Positions 10,128 to 21,330 of a DNA stretch of 64,000 nt are shown here, one piece after another. Under the pieces are notes generated by a model. The model made no database searches. It was not told where the DNA came from and saw only the letters and a program-made list of their open reading frames with translations. The DNA is from Pythium myriotylum (Eukaryota > Oomycota > Peronosporomycetes > Pythiales > Pythiaceae). The stretch covers positions 868,001-932,000 of the forward strand of contig JALJCQ010000024.1 in assembly GCA_023091665.1 (NCBI GenBank), written 5' to 3'. Position 1 is the first letter of the stretch. Each line of letters starts with the position of its first letter. Both the position numbers and the translations under genes were made by a program.

Positions 10128-11702
10128 TCACGAGAACATCGAGAGCAGCAGTAGCACGAGCCCTATGAGCAGCCTGTGGCTGCCTGCTTGCCCCACTGCC
10201 GCGGCACTCGTGTGGCTGCCTTTCGACGGCGTCGGCACGGTTGGCGACGCGTTCGTCGGCGGGATCGCGGAGCCCAGGGGCACTTTTTGCGTCGGGTCTT
10301 TCTCGAACGCGTTCGACTTTTTGTTGTGGCACACGGGCTGCCGCGTCGAGCACTCGAGCGTTTCCACTTGCGGCATGGGCGGCAGGTCGGTCGACATGGT
10401 CGACGGACACGAGAGCACGTCGGTGCGCGTGGGGCTGAAGCTCTCGAACGAGACGTTGGACGGAAGCGTAGTCGTGTAGGCGCGCTGGAGGTTGTCGAAT
10501 TCCGGGTATTTGATGAACTTGCAGGCCACGGCCGCGTGGTCGCAGTTGTCCGGCTGGAAAAAGCCCACGCCGAACTTGCCCGGGTCTGCGGCTCGGCTCA
10601 GGACTATGCACGCAACAAATCAAAAAATGTCAGCCAACAGTTGGTTCGAGATCACGCGCGAGCGCTCCGTTGATTGTGACGTACCCTGGCCGGCGAGGTG
10701 GATCTTCTCGGTCGAGAACTCAAAGACGTTGCCGCCCACGATCTCGTCCGTCATCTCTTTCTCCTCGTTCATCCACTTGGCGTCGTAGAATGACCGCTGG
10801 TTCTCGTACCCGGCGAGCGTGTGCTTGCCGAGATTGCAGCCGAACTCGCCGAACATGATCGGCCGCGAGTACGCCGTCGACGCGTACTCCTGCATGAGCT
10901 CGCGTAACCCCGTCGAGTCTTCGTACACTGTGTGGTTTACCGGGTCGCACTCGACGTATGGGTTGAAGCCGACCCACTCGGCCCGCGTGCACTCATCGTT
11001 GTCGACGCTGCAGTCGTAGTACTGGATCCATTGTGGGCGCGGCGGGATGTCAGCAATGTCGAGCCCGATGGGCACCGCACGCATCGAGCCGGCGCAGTTC
11101 TTGGCGTAGCGGCGCACGTCTCGGAGAAACGCCTTGACGCACGGAGCCGTGACGGTGCCGTCAGCTCCATGGAGCTTCTGGAGGTTGTTCTCGTTACCGA
11201 CGCTGAAACCGAGCGTGTTGTCGTAGACGGCAAAGGCATTGTATACCATTTGCGCGCGAGTAAAGAGCTCGGACGGGTAGCACGCCGGCGGCTTTTCGTC
11301 CAGGATCGAGCAGTTCTCGCACGGGGCGGTGATGCCGATGAGCACGTAGATGCCAGCTTCGGCACACGCACACATGAACTTGTCGTGGGACTTGGACGGG
11401 TCCACGCTGTAGAGTCGCACTGTGTTGACTCCCAACTCTTGCATGATCTTGATGTGCGACTGCCACACGTCCTCGTGGTCGTCGGAGGCCCAGTCGTAGT
11501 TGTTGACGTCGTACAGTTCGCCGGCGTTCGGTCGTGGGTAGTAGGCCATGCCTTTTAAGCGAAACTCCAGCCCCGACTCCGAGTCGAAGAACTTGTTGCC
11601 CTTGGTGACGATATGTGGTGGCCATGCAGTCACGACTTGGAGAGAGAGCAGCAGAGCGACGGACACGAGAGCCTTGGCCTGGACACGGCGAGGCGGCGAC
11701 AT
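10128..11702 (-). CDS. GH72 1,3-beta-glucanosyltransferase, copy 3
   Basis: This gene encodes a 497-aa GH72 enzyme with a single intron. Exons are 10685-11702 and 10128-10603; the 81-bp intron joins phase 1 (a single G) to TC. The ATG at 11702 starts a signal peptide (MSPPRRVQAKALVSVALLLS). The open frame extends further upstream without an ATG, so 11702 is the likely start. Catalytic motifs SVGNEN and IMFGEFGC are intact. The hydrophobic C-terminus (HRLLIGLVLLLLSMFS) suggests a GPI anchor. Its uninterrupted coding sequence at two positions where both other copies have introns supports the splice models used for those copies. Confidence 0.9.
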
Positions 11703-12171
11703 CGCGAGAAGACCAAAAACGAGCGTGGGTGAGAGACGTCGAGTTGCCAAGTGCTGACTCGGTTATGGCGACGCTGTGTGGCGTGCTGATGGCAATGATT
11801 GAGGGCCAAAGCATGCGATTGAGGTGGTGCATCCCAAGTCTGCGACCAAGGAAGAAAGGCAAGCACGTCGTCACACGTCACACATCTCTAATTACATCCA
11901 ATCATAAGTCGTTTTCACCGTTATTGTCCAATCACTTGTCTTCGGGAAGACCACAAACCGTTTCCCCCGGCGATCGTCGCGAACGGAAATAGCAATCTCT
12001 TCGGCACCGCCCCATGCCGCTGGGACGGCGCTCGATCATCAAAGGAACCTGCTCAGCTTCTTCTTTTGGTGGTTCATGTGCTCGCGAGGTCGGGTCTCAG
12101 TAATCGACTCGTCTCATTTTTGTTATCGGAGACTGTACCGCACAACTACATGCCTAGGATTTCCTGACAGC
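11703..12171. other. Promoter of GH72 copy 3
   Basis: This 469-bp interval lies upstream of GH72 copy 3 and downstream of the hydrolase-like gene. It contains only short antisense frames and no recognisable element. Confidence 0.5.
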
Positions 12172-13899
12172 TTAGAACTGGCACTGGAGCCACTTGACGG
12201 GCTTGCGGTCGTCTCCCCACCAGCCGTCGCCGTGGCGCATGGCGATGTCCGCGTGGTTGAGTCCTGCACGGTAGAACGCGCCGCCGTTCCACTTGGTCGA
12301 GTACTTGGACTCGGGGAGCGAGCCGCGGCACGAGTCGTAGTGCACTTGGCCGTCGTTGAGCACGCTCGGGAAGCCGCCGACCGTGGCCGTGAGCGCCTGC
12401 TTGGCCGAGTCGGCAGAGAGCAGACCGATGGCACTGACACCGCAGAGACTGGCACCGACGTTGGCCTTGAAAGTCTCGCCAGCAGCCGTGAAGAGCGCGT
12501 CCAACGCAGCGGTCGATCTGGCCGAGCCCTTGGCGACGATCGACTTGAGCGACGTGAGCGTCGAGCAGAGGTGGCTGCTGTCGAGCAGCGAGTAGATCGG
12601 GTCGTCGAGGATCGTGTTGGGGTCGTTGCTGCACCAGGCCTCGCGCGTGGCCGGCGGCAGCGCCTCCATGGCGGTCACGAACGTCGTCGAGACCGGGCTG
12701 CCGTAGATCGGCCCAGCGAGCGAGATCCACTTGGAGCTCTTGGCGAGTCCGCACTTGCCGTCCATGATCGCCGCCGAGAAGATGAGGTTGCCCATCGAGT
12801 GCGCGACCACCGCGAGGTTCTCGAGCTGCAGCGGGTTCTTGCTCTGCGTCATCTCGATGGCCGTGTTGCAGACCTTGCTCGTGAGCTTGTCCGAGTACCA
12901 GGCCTCGTTGTTGGTGTCCAAGTGCACGAACTTGATCGACGTGCAGCACGGCATCGACTTCTCGATCGTGCCAAAGTAATCAAATGAATCCGTGGCCGCG
13001 CCCGTGTCGTTGTGGCCGAATCCGTGCACGAAGAGGCACTGCTTCTTGCCCTCGCGGCACGTCGTCCTGCAGTCGGTCGAGGCCATCGACGCGAGGCGAC
13101 GTCCACCCGTGGCGACCTGGATCGCGTCCTGCGTGCGCTGCAGCAGGCGTGAAGCCGTCGAGGTCGAGGTCGCCACGAGGCTCGCGTCGCCGGTCGAGGT
13201 CGTGATCTGGTCGCACTTGGTCATGTCAATCATCGACGGCGGCGCGAGCGACGCTAGCGAAGGCACGCCCTCCGAGCTCTCGGTCAGCACGTTCAGCGAG
13301 ACTTCGAGATCGTCGCCGACAACCTGCACGGTCCCCGGACCGTCGCTCCCTACGTTCGAGCAGAGCACGTACGGCTCGCCGGCAAAGTCGAACTCGACCA
13401 GCTTGCCGCTCGCGCAAGTGACGTTGAAGCCCTCAACGGCGTCGACCACGCGCGCATTCTTGAGCGCATCCGTGAACGTCGCGATCGGCGGCACGTTCTC
13501 CGGGTTAATGCAGCCCGTGCGCGTGAGTCGGCCAGACGCGAGGTCGGCCACGGTCAAGTACGCGCGGTCGTCCACGAGCGTGAAGTTGAACTGCTCGCCG
13601 GCAAAGTCGTACGAGATGCGGCCGTCGAACGCGATCTGCTTGTCCGAGGCCACCGAGGTCTTGGGCAGCAGCATGCCATGGACCTGGAGACCCGTGCGGT
13701 CGCGCAGCGTGACTTGGACGCCCTTGGCGCTCGCGATCTCCGCGAGCAGACGCGCTGACTCGTGGTGGAACGAGCCCGTGTGGTAGCCGACGAGGCCGAG
13801 CGTCGCGACGGCGCCAGCCGTGAGGGCGACGCCGCCGAGGGCGAGGCGCTTGGCCAGCGGAGTACGAGGAGACGTGGAGGGATCGAGGACCTTGGCCAT
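12172..13899 (-). CDS. Membrane-anchored alpha/beta-hydrolase-like protein
   Basis: This gene encodes 575 aa without introns, starting from the ATG at 13899. A hydrophobic segment near residues 13-33 (ALGGVALTAGAVATLGLVGY) suggests a type II membrane anchor or uncleaved signal. The second half resembles alpha/beta hydrolases: CLFVHGFGH (about residue 283) fits an oxyanion-side HG motif, and VVAHSMGN (about residue 363) fits a nucleophile elbow with Ser. A His-rich stretch near the C-terminus could supply the acid/base His. Several cysteine pairs (CCTS, CRTTCREGKKQC) suggest an extracytoplasmic fold. Lipase or esterase activity is inferred; the substrate is unknown. The in-frame extension upstream of 13899 has no signal-like start and is probably 5' untranslated. 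Confidence 0.65.
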   Translation of the reverse strand: MAKVLDPSTSPRTPLAKRLALGGVALTAGAVATLGLVGYHTGSFHHESARLLAEIASAKGVQVTLRDRTGLQVHGMLLPKTSVASDKQIAFDGRISYDFAGEQFNFTLVDDRAYLTVADLASGRLTRTGCINPENVPPIATFTDALKNARVVDAVEGFNVTCASGKLVEFDFAGEPYVLCSNVGSDGPGTVQVVGDDLEVSLNVLTESSEGVPSLASLAPPSMIDMTKCDQITTSTGDASLVATSTSTASRLLQRTQDAIQVATGGRRLASMASTDCRTTCREGKKQCLFVHGFGHNDTGAATDSFDYFGTIEKSMPCCTSIKFVHLDTNNEAWYSDKLTSKVCNTAIEMTQSKNPLQLENLAVVAHSMGNLIFSAAIMDGKCGLAKSSKWISLAGPIYGSPVSTTFVTAMEALPPATREAWCSNDPNTILDDPIYSLLDSSHLCSTLTSLKSIVAKGSARSTAALDALFTAAGETFKANVGASLCGVSAIGLLSADSAKQALTATVGGFPSVLNDGQVHYDSCRGSLPESKYSTKWNGGAFYRAGLNHADIAMRHGDGWWGDDRKPVKWLQCQF

Positions 13900-15004
13900 G
13901 GTGGTGGAGTGACGGGGAGTATCGGAGCTCTGTGGAGAAGCCGGCCGATTCGAGAGTGAGGCAACGGTCGAGAGCCGTGCTGAGACTCGCCAGAGGGAGA
14001 GAGCTTGCTCATGATCTGATGGTGAGACTGTCCACATCAATGATCGGATTTGTGTCAACGAAACAGCCGTGCGTGCGAGAAGTGGATGCCACTCTGGCCG
14101 TGGGTGAGTTCACGCTGGAGTTGATGTGAGTTCGGAGCGGCAAGAGTGAGTAACCGAGCAGTGGCCATAGACGAGAACGGATTGGTCTTCCGACCGAACA
14201 GTCCCACTTGAACTCGAGCGCATCACGATGAACTGCTGCAGTACAGTCTTCAGAACGCCCCGAGTGCTTAGTACTCTACAAAACACTACATACAGGATGG
14301 TACGTTGCACGTGGATCGCCGAGCCGAATCCGGGACCTGGTCGGACTCACTCGGTCGCTGACTGACCGACGGCTGTTCTCCCAGCGAAGGAGACTGTCCC
14401 ACCGAGACGGCCCCGCCTGTCCCGGAGAACCCACGCTCCTTTCCCTCAAGCCGTTCAGCGAGAGTGAGTCGAACCCGTGCCTTCCACCAGACGATTGACT
14501 CAGCTGTAAGTTCCACGGGACTGTCCGCATGCACTAACGCAACTGTGCGTCGTTCGTTTCCCGAGACCAAGCACACTTTCGTTCGTTCTGAGTCCGGTGT
14601 TCCACACATACACACACATGCAACCGCCCCATCCGCCCACGAGCTCCGAATCGAACGCCCACACAGCAGCAGCGATGCAGCACCACTGCTGCACGCCCTC
14701 GCGCCTCGTCGACGCCACGGAGAGCAGGGAGGAGGCTCTCGAGTCGAGCCAACCCAGCCTTCCCAACTCCAGTAGTAGTGGAGTTGATGCAGTAGTATTT
14801 AAAAATACTACTACTGCCTTTACTACTTTCGTTAGATATGGATCCATCCATATACAACACATTCGGAATTCGCCCCCTCTTTTTTCAACCCAGTTTCCAA
14901 AACAACTAACCTAACCTACTTCTTCCTTCCCCTCTCCCCCTTCGTCCTTTCATTGGTCAAAATGCGAGCGGCCTTTCTCGGCCAGCAGCTCACTTGCCCC
15001 TCCC
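13900..15004. other. Divergent promoter region with hairpins
   Basis: This 1.1-kb region separates the hydrolase-like gene (minus) and the dihydrouridine synthase gene (plus). It carries three closely spaced inverted repeats at 14764-14853, annotated separately. Short frames on both strands look random. Confidence 0.5.
14764..14853. promoter_or_regulatory. Cluster of three inverted repeats
   Basis: Three perfect short dyads lie 150-240 bp upstream of the dihydrouridine synthase ATG. They are CAACTCC/GGAGTTG (14764-14770 and 14780-14786), AGTAGTATT/AATACTACT (14791-14799 and 14804-14812), and ATATGGA/TCCATAT (14836-14842 and 14847-14853). They could be regulatory sites or form hairpins in a 5' leader. 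Function is not known. Confidence 0.35.
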
Positions 15005-16144
15005 ATGGTCGCCGAGAGCTCGCCGCCTGCTGCTGCCATGCCGCGAGTGCGCGGCGCCGCGTTCTTCCGCGCGCTCGGCGCGCCGCAGCGCGTCGTGGCG
15101 CCCATGGTCGACCAGTCGGAGCTGGCCTTCCGCATGCTCACGCGCCAGCACGGCGCGCAGCTCTGCTACACGCCCATGTTCCACAGCCGGCTCTTTGTCG
15201 AGAGCGCCGAGTACCGCGCCAAGATGTTCGAGCAGCATGTGCGCGACCGCCCGCTCGTCGTGCAGTTCTGCGGCAACGACCCGCAGACCGTGCTCGCGGC
15301 TGCGCGCCACGTCGAAGGCCACTGCGACGCCGTCGACCTCAACCTCGGCTGCCCTCAGGGCATCGCGCGCAAAGGCCGCTACGGCTCGTTCCTCATGAAA
15401 GAGAAGACCGTCGTGCGCGACATTGTCGCAACGCTCAGCCAAAACCTGTCGATCCCCGTGACCGTCAAGATCCGCGTCTTCCCGGACCGCCAGGAGACGC
15501 TCGAGTTCTGTGATATGCTCCAGGAGGCCGGCGCCGACTTGCTCTGCGTCCACGGACGCACCAAGGAGATGAACAAGACGGCCGTGCGCGAGTGCGACTG
15601 GGATATCATCCGCGAGATCAAGAACCGCTTGTCGATACCCGTGATCGCCAACGGCGGTATTGAGACGCCCGAGGACGTTCAACGGTGTCTCGAGGCTACG
15701 GGCGCCGACGGCGTCATGTCCTCCGAGGCGATTCTCGAAAACCCAGCACTGTTCAGCCAAGACGAAGCGGCCAAGTCGCTGCGGTACGTAGACATGGCCA
15801 AGCAGTACCTCGACCTCACGCTCGAGTACCCACCGGCCAGCGAGAAGATCATCCGCGCGCACCTCTTCAAGCTCGTCTTCCAGGACCTCATGGTCCACAC
15901 AGATCTCCGCAGTAAACTCGCCAGCGTGCGAAGTCGCGAGGAGATGGTCGCGATCGTCGATGAGCTTGACAAGCGTGTGACCGAGACGCCTATCGAGTAC
16001 TCGAAGGAGAAGAGCTGGTACCGTCGCCACCGTCGCGGCCAGGAGAAACTCCAAGAGCGAGAGAACCAGAAGAAGCGCTTGCGCGATGAAGCTGGTGAGA
16101 CAAACGCTGACGAACAGCCTGAGCTCAAGGTTGTTGCCGCCTGA
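15005..16144 (+). CDS. tRNA-dihydrouridine synthase (DUS1-like)
   Basis: This gene encodes a 379-aa flavoenzyme that reduces uridine to dihydrouridine in tRNA D-loops. The TIM-barrel Dus signatures are present in order: VAPMVDQSELAFRML (about 31-45), the catalytic-cysteine motif NLGCPQGIARKGRYGSFLM (Cys116), VKIRVF, LLCVHGRTKE and IPVIANGGI. The C-terminal third is charged and ends in a KK/RE-rich tail. Eukaryotic DUS1-type enzymes usually modify U16/U17, so that site is the best guess. The ATG at 15005 is used; a second in-frame ATG follows 33 bases later. There are no introns. The gene ends 85 bp from the convergent SET-domain gene. Confidence 0.92.
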   Translation: MVAESSPPAAAMPRVRGAAFFRALGAPQRVVAPMVDQSELAFRMLTRQHGAQLCYTPMFHSRLFVESAEYRAKMFEQHVRDRPLVVQFCGNDPQTVLAAARHVEGHCDAVDLNLGCPQGIARKGRYGSFLMKEKTVVRDIVATLSQNLSIPVTVKIRVFPDRQETLEFCDMLQEAGADLLCVHGRTKEMNKTAVRECDWDIIREIKNRLSIPVIANGGIETPEDVQRCLEATGADGVMSSEAILENPALFSQDEAAKSLRYVDMAKQYLDLTLEYPPASEKIIRAHLFKLVFQDLMVHTDLRSKLASVRSREEMVAIVDELDKRVTETPIEYSKEKSWYRRHRRGQEKLQERENQKKRLRDEAGETNADEQPELKVVAA

Positions 16145-16229
16145 GACTACATGTAAACAAAGCTATCATAGATCCATTCACCCCCGATCAAGTAGTGTCC
16201 TCTATATTTGCGTTGCGAAAGTCAGTAAA

Positions 16230-19200
16230 TCATGAGTTGAGCCCCATGCCCCACCCGAGCTTGGCCCGCCGCTTGCTCGCCGGCTCATCGAGTCCGCTCG
16301 AATGCGAGGAGCCGTTTGCCTCGCCGCCCAAGACGACATCCTGCAAATGGTCGGGCAACGGCACGTAGTCGTCGTCTTGCACGCCGTTGCCTTCGTCTTC
16401 GTTAGCTGAACTGGTGCGACGCGATGAACTGCTTGAGTGTCGACGCGACTTGGAACTCTCCGTCGACGAAGCCGAGTCGGGACGCTCGTACTCGGATGTT
16501 CGCCGACGCTTTGCAGACGCGGCCGACGCCTTCATGAGCTGGTGTTCCAGCTTGCGTCGTTGGGCGTCGAACGTGGATGGTAGTGCCGAATAATCCATTT
16601 CCTGCCGAGGGCCTTTGCTGAACTCGGCGAAGTACTCCATCTCTAGTAGCTTCTTCGCGCTACATCGCTTGCTCGGGTCGAGCTGCAGCATGGCCTCCAG
16701 CAGATCGATCGCCTCCGTTGGCACCGGCAGGTTCTTGTCCTGGCGGTGCTCGAGCAGCGTCTTGCGCAGCCGCATCTTGTACTCGCGCTTGGGCTTGAGA
16801 GGTTCATACTGCGAGAGCTTCATGCCATCGGGCCACATGATACTAGGCGTACCGCAAAGACGGAAGATGAGATTAATTTGGGCCTTGAGGTCGGCACCCT
16901 GCAGTAGTGGGATCGACTCGAACAAGAGCATCAGTGCCACGCAGCCCGCTGACCAAATATCGCCCTTCATCGTGAATGTGCGATCACCAAGCAACACTTC
17001 GGGCGGCGTCACCAGCATCCACGAACCGTGGCAGTGCTCCTTGCGCTCGCTGTCGCTCATCTCATACCGACCAGAGTCTCCGCCCTTTCCAGCCTTGAGA
17101 CTGAGCTTGCGGATTGCGTGGTAACCACCCAGGCGAATTCCATCGGGAAACACGAACAGGTTACACGGGGCCACATAACGGTGGACGTAGCTCCACTCGT
17201 GGCACAAAGCAATAGCACTGATCATGTCAAAGATCGCTCGCTTGCGCAGTGGCATCGGCACGTACGTCCTCGAGTCCAGCAACCCGGAGTACAAGTGAAG
17301 CGGCTGGTCGAACGCGCAGTAGTGTCCTGTTTTCTTCAGCTGAGCTTTGATGGTTTTCTCATCCTCAAAGGCCATAGAGAAGTCTGTATCCTCCCCAGCC
17401 TTGTCTTCGTTCGGAAAAACAATGCCTGCGAGCCCAAGGAAATGTTGCGGCGCGCGCGAGGTCATGATCAAAGCAGTCGATAGCTCGCGAACGCACGCTC
17501 TTGAAGCTCCAGCCTTTGCACTGAACACAGGTTCGTGCTCGCGGTATGGCCACGGCAACAGGAATAGCGGTTTGCCTTTCAGAGTTGATCCCTCGAGCGA
17601 TGAAGATACAGTTCCGAGAAATGTTCGCTTGCGAATTTGATAAGAGTTCTCGATATCAGACACATGAAGCCGTGGTGGTCGGTGCAGTTGGTCATGGCCA
17701 CCCTTCGGAGCGGGGTCGAGAACAAGCACTTCGCTGGCTTTAATTGCTGGCGTGTCACGAGGCACAATATTGAACGATCCGGTTCTTCGCCTCTTCTTCA
17801 GCTCGCGCAACGTCATGTGGGCTAACTGATTACTCATCGCAGCTTCGTTCTGATCGTTCTTGAGATCAATCCACGTCTTTAGGAGCATCGTAATGCGTTG
17901 TGTGATTTCAACCGGCTTATGGCGTTGTACGGCAAACTGTTCGGTATCAAAAATGTCCGGGTCGGTGCGTCGAGAAGCCATACGCGCTGCAATCGCGCTG
18001 CCTTCAAGTCGCACCCACCGCTCTTTTAGATTGTCGACAATGAACGAGGCGCAGTCCAAGAGGTCTAGCGCATCCTTCTCATTGTTCATCACGTCAAGAG
18101 TTGGTAAAAAAGCAGGAATAGGGGATGGAACAAATTGTTCATCACTACCCGAGAAAGTCAAGGCTGTGGTCACGGCTGCGCCAATGTAGACGATGCTGAG
18201 GATCACGCACTCGACCGATGTGTGAGCCCATACGGGTAAACGCAGGGTCTCCGACAGCAAGTGTTTGGCTTCCTTCTGCACATCTGTTGGCATAGGTGGT
18301 TGTGACTTTGCACCGGCAGCTGATGCGTCGAATTTTCTGCGGTATTTGCTGGTCGATGTCAACATGTCCAACAACCCGTAAGGATCCTCACTGGAGATGT
18401 CGAACATCAGCCCTTCAAGCAAGTCTTTCTCCGTCTCCATGACCTGACGCTCGCATCGTTTGAACACTTCACTGTCTGAATTAAGCTTTGGCGCAGGTGC
18501 CTTCGGATCTCCACTTGGATATTTCGCCGCATAGACTTCGGAGATAAACTCAGGCCACGCGATCTTCCTTCCATGCGCCTTAAGATAAATGTGCAGCATA
18601 CCCGCGGCCATGAATTCGACATTCTGCATGGGAAAAAATGTGAAGTAGCGATGGAGTGCAAGGATTGAGCTTGGAGCGTCTTCTCGCTCGAGGTGCAGAG
18701 CCTTAGCCACCTTCGTGATCACGTTCACATATTGTGCACGCATTTTTTCTTCGAGTGAAGCAGACGTTCCTTTCCGTCGACTCGGTGAGTCTTCAACGCG
18801 CTCGATTGTGACGAGCCAGTCCAGCGCTCGGCCGTACGGGTATGGCTTCGGGACCACCAGCTGTTGAGAAGTGGCGCCGCTTTCACCCCGAAGACTTGCC
18901 AGAATCTTGTTTTCTTCTCTTCGGATCGCAGCGTTTCGTTTGGCTCGCTCGTAGTTATCCACTTCTCGGCGTCCTGCGTGGAACACACGCAGCGCTTGGC
19001 CCAAGAGATCGCGCGAGTTCAAGTTCCGACGAAAGTACTTAGGGTAGTATGGGTCTGAAAACTCTATCAGTGCCCAGCCCGATGTCTCATCGAAGAAGAA
19101 ATAGTCGAGCTTGACCACGATTGCATCAAGCGACTGCTGCGCAACGACGCTTGAGTGCAGTTTCTCCAACATAGTCGAGGAGCGCTGTTTACGAGGCGCA

Positions 19201-20826
19201 ATGAACAGCTTTCGAAGCAAAGCCTCGTCGCATTTCGCCGGTAAACCTTTGATCAGAAGCTTATTGGTGACGATGTCACCGTCGTGGTCAAGTAGCTCGC
19301 CATCTTGATCGCGCCGCTCTTCTCGTACGACTGGAACACTAGGTAACTGGGACATTCCAGCACCAGGAGTCGACGAAGGGGTGGTCGACGACTGCGAAGG
19401 CGAGGTCGTCGCAGCAGTTTGGTCTGATTTGCCTGGTGAGTCACCTGGCGTTCCACTGGGTCGCCGCTTGGGGATTGCGAACACGGCCTTCTCCAGCTGG
19501 TCCTCGGTGAGCCCAGTCAGCTCCACAAAGATCTGCCAGCTCCGTTCACCGAGCTTGACAACCGGTGGATTGCGAGGCTCGTCCATTGCCGACAGCGGCG
19601 AGTCGAACGCTGCATCCTGCGGTGTGCCAACTTGGTCGCCGTACTCAAGTTCGTACGACTCGTCCTCAGCGTTGTATCCTCGCACCGTCGCGATCGTGTA
19701 TATTGACGTGTCTGACGCCGAAAGGAAAAGACGGAGATGGCGCCCAATGAGAGCCTCTCCACTCTCCTCCTTGGTGGGGTCTCGGTAGAATCCTCGCGGA
19801 CCGTTGTCTACGAGCGTCTTAGTCGGGTCGGACTCGGAGCCGATCACGCCCTTGCAGTTGGCCGAGCCGCAGTAACACTTGATTTGCATCGAGCCGAGCG
19901 ACTTCCACTGGTAGTCGAACGTGAGCTCTTCGCGCGCCTGGATCGGCCGCAGGGCCACGACAGCGATGCGTGTCTCGCCGTTGACCGTCCACTTCTCGGT
20001 CTTGCAGTTTGGCTCGCAGCTGTGGTTCACGAAGCGAGTGAAGCTTCCTTTATTCCGCGCATCGATGTACACGCCGGGTTCCAGTGCCAGGTAGTAGAAA
20101 TTGAGCTCGTGCTAGCGACAAAGCATTTCGATAAGTAAAAAAAAAAAACACTCCTCTCGCCTTTCGGTCTCCCTTCCAATTCAGTGCCATGCTTACCCTC
20201 GGGACGCCCTTGAGCCGCCGTTGGAGTTCTTTCTCGTCGATGATCTCACCGACGTACTCTCCGATGACCGTGTGCTGCTTGATCTCACTTCGTGCTCGTA
20301 CACCGAAACCTTTATTCTCGGTCTACAGATCCACCATCCATGCATCAGCGACGAGTTCGTACGGGGAGCGGACAACCGGGCGCCACGCCAACGGCACCTT
20401 AAAGGCCTCGAGCTCCGGGAAGCGTTGCGGGTGCTGGAGGCGCTGGTTCTGGCAGAACTTGCCGGCGTCGCACTTGTCCGGGCTGCACTCGATGTACGTG
20501 GCAAAGTTGAGGCAGCTCACGTCGTCGCAGCGGCTCGTGTCGTCGTCGTCGTCGTCGTCGTTTGGGAACGTGCAGTAGCAGACGGCGTCGGCGTCGTCGG
20601 GCTTGAAGAGCTTGTCGCGCGGCAGGTGCGCGAGCGGGTACTCGTTGCGCGAGATGAGCGAGACGCCGCGGATGGCTTCCAGGTGCTCGAAGCTCAGCGC
20701 CTCGGCGTCGGCGCGCGGCGCGTCCTCGTCGGCCGACGCGTCGCTGCTGTCGGCGCTCGAAACGGAGCGAGATCGCCGCCGATTGCGACGGCGAGCACCG
20801 CGTTCGTCGCGCGAGCGTGCGCGCAT
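16230..20826 (-). CDS. SET methyltransferase fused to RRM, cyclin and CDK-like pseudokinase
   Basis: The model encodes 1478 aa in three exons: 20398-20826, 20197-20322 and 16230-20111 (introns 75 and 85 bp). An acidic/Arg-rich N-terminus leads to an AWS cysteine cluster (C83-C125), a SET domain (about 144-262, with GFGVRARSEI, GEYVGEII and NHSC at 214-217) and a post-SET CYCGSANC, an arrangement typical of H3K36-type methyltransferases. An RRM-like region follows (about 466-566). Residues 643-838 resemble a transcriptional cyclin (LHRYFTFF, LLEGLMFDISSEDPYGLLDML). A CDK-like kinase fold occupies about 1003-1390, with TPPEVLLG and DIWSAGC. Its catalytic loop reads HRYVAPCN instead of HRDxxxxN and the DFG site reads LGGY, so it should be catalytically dead. 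The C-terminus is Ser/Arg-rich. Exons 1-3 restore a continuous AWS-SET sequence, which supports the splicing. Confidence 0.85.
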
Positions 20827-21330
20827 TCTCGTGGGCCGCGTCTCGGCGCGCCGGTCGCGCTCGGGGGGCCGCTGCGCGCGCGGGAAGAGAGCGCTTCCCC
20901 TCGGTGCGAGGTGGCCGTCGCGACCGTCGTTTTGGAGCGCGCCAAAAAATCATTCCTTGGCGAAATTCACAATATAGACATAAAAATGACGTAAATAGAC
21001 AAATGTAGTGGGTATTTGGTGGAAAGTAGTCGAGATAGTTGGCTGTATTTACGGAAAGAGAACATGTTCCGAATCCTCCCTCCGAGAATAGACGTTGTAC
21101 TCCCGCGTCTCACCATTCTGATGGCCACTGAAAGTGTAGCCATCTGAAGAGAAGCCCCACAAGGTGCAAGGTCTCACTTGCAGTCACTTCGATGGTCGTC
21201 GAAGAACTCTCGACAGCTGCGAGCGCGTCTGGCTCACGGGCGCCGACAGAGAGAAGAAGAAAAAAAGAAAAAGAAAAAAAAAACACGAACGTCGCTGGAG
21301 GCGCTTCGCACGTGGTGCTCGACGAACGAA
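20827..21330. other. Promoter region of the SET fusion gene
   Basis: This 504-bp region is upstream of the SET fusion gene. It contains a homopurine run at 21248-21283 and an AT-richer stretch around 20960-21060. I see no confident gene. Confidence 0.5.
21248..21283 (+). repeat. Homopurine (A-rich) tract
   Basis: This is a 36-bp uninterrupted purine run dominated by A with scattered G. It is low complexity and probably neutral. Confidence 0.7.

Noticed and set aside
20137..20150. Poly-A run as a possible retrogene tail
   Set aside because: It lies inside the second intron of the SET fusion gene and on the minus strand is the polypyrimidine part of that intron.
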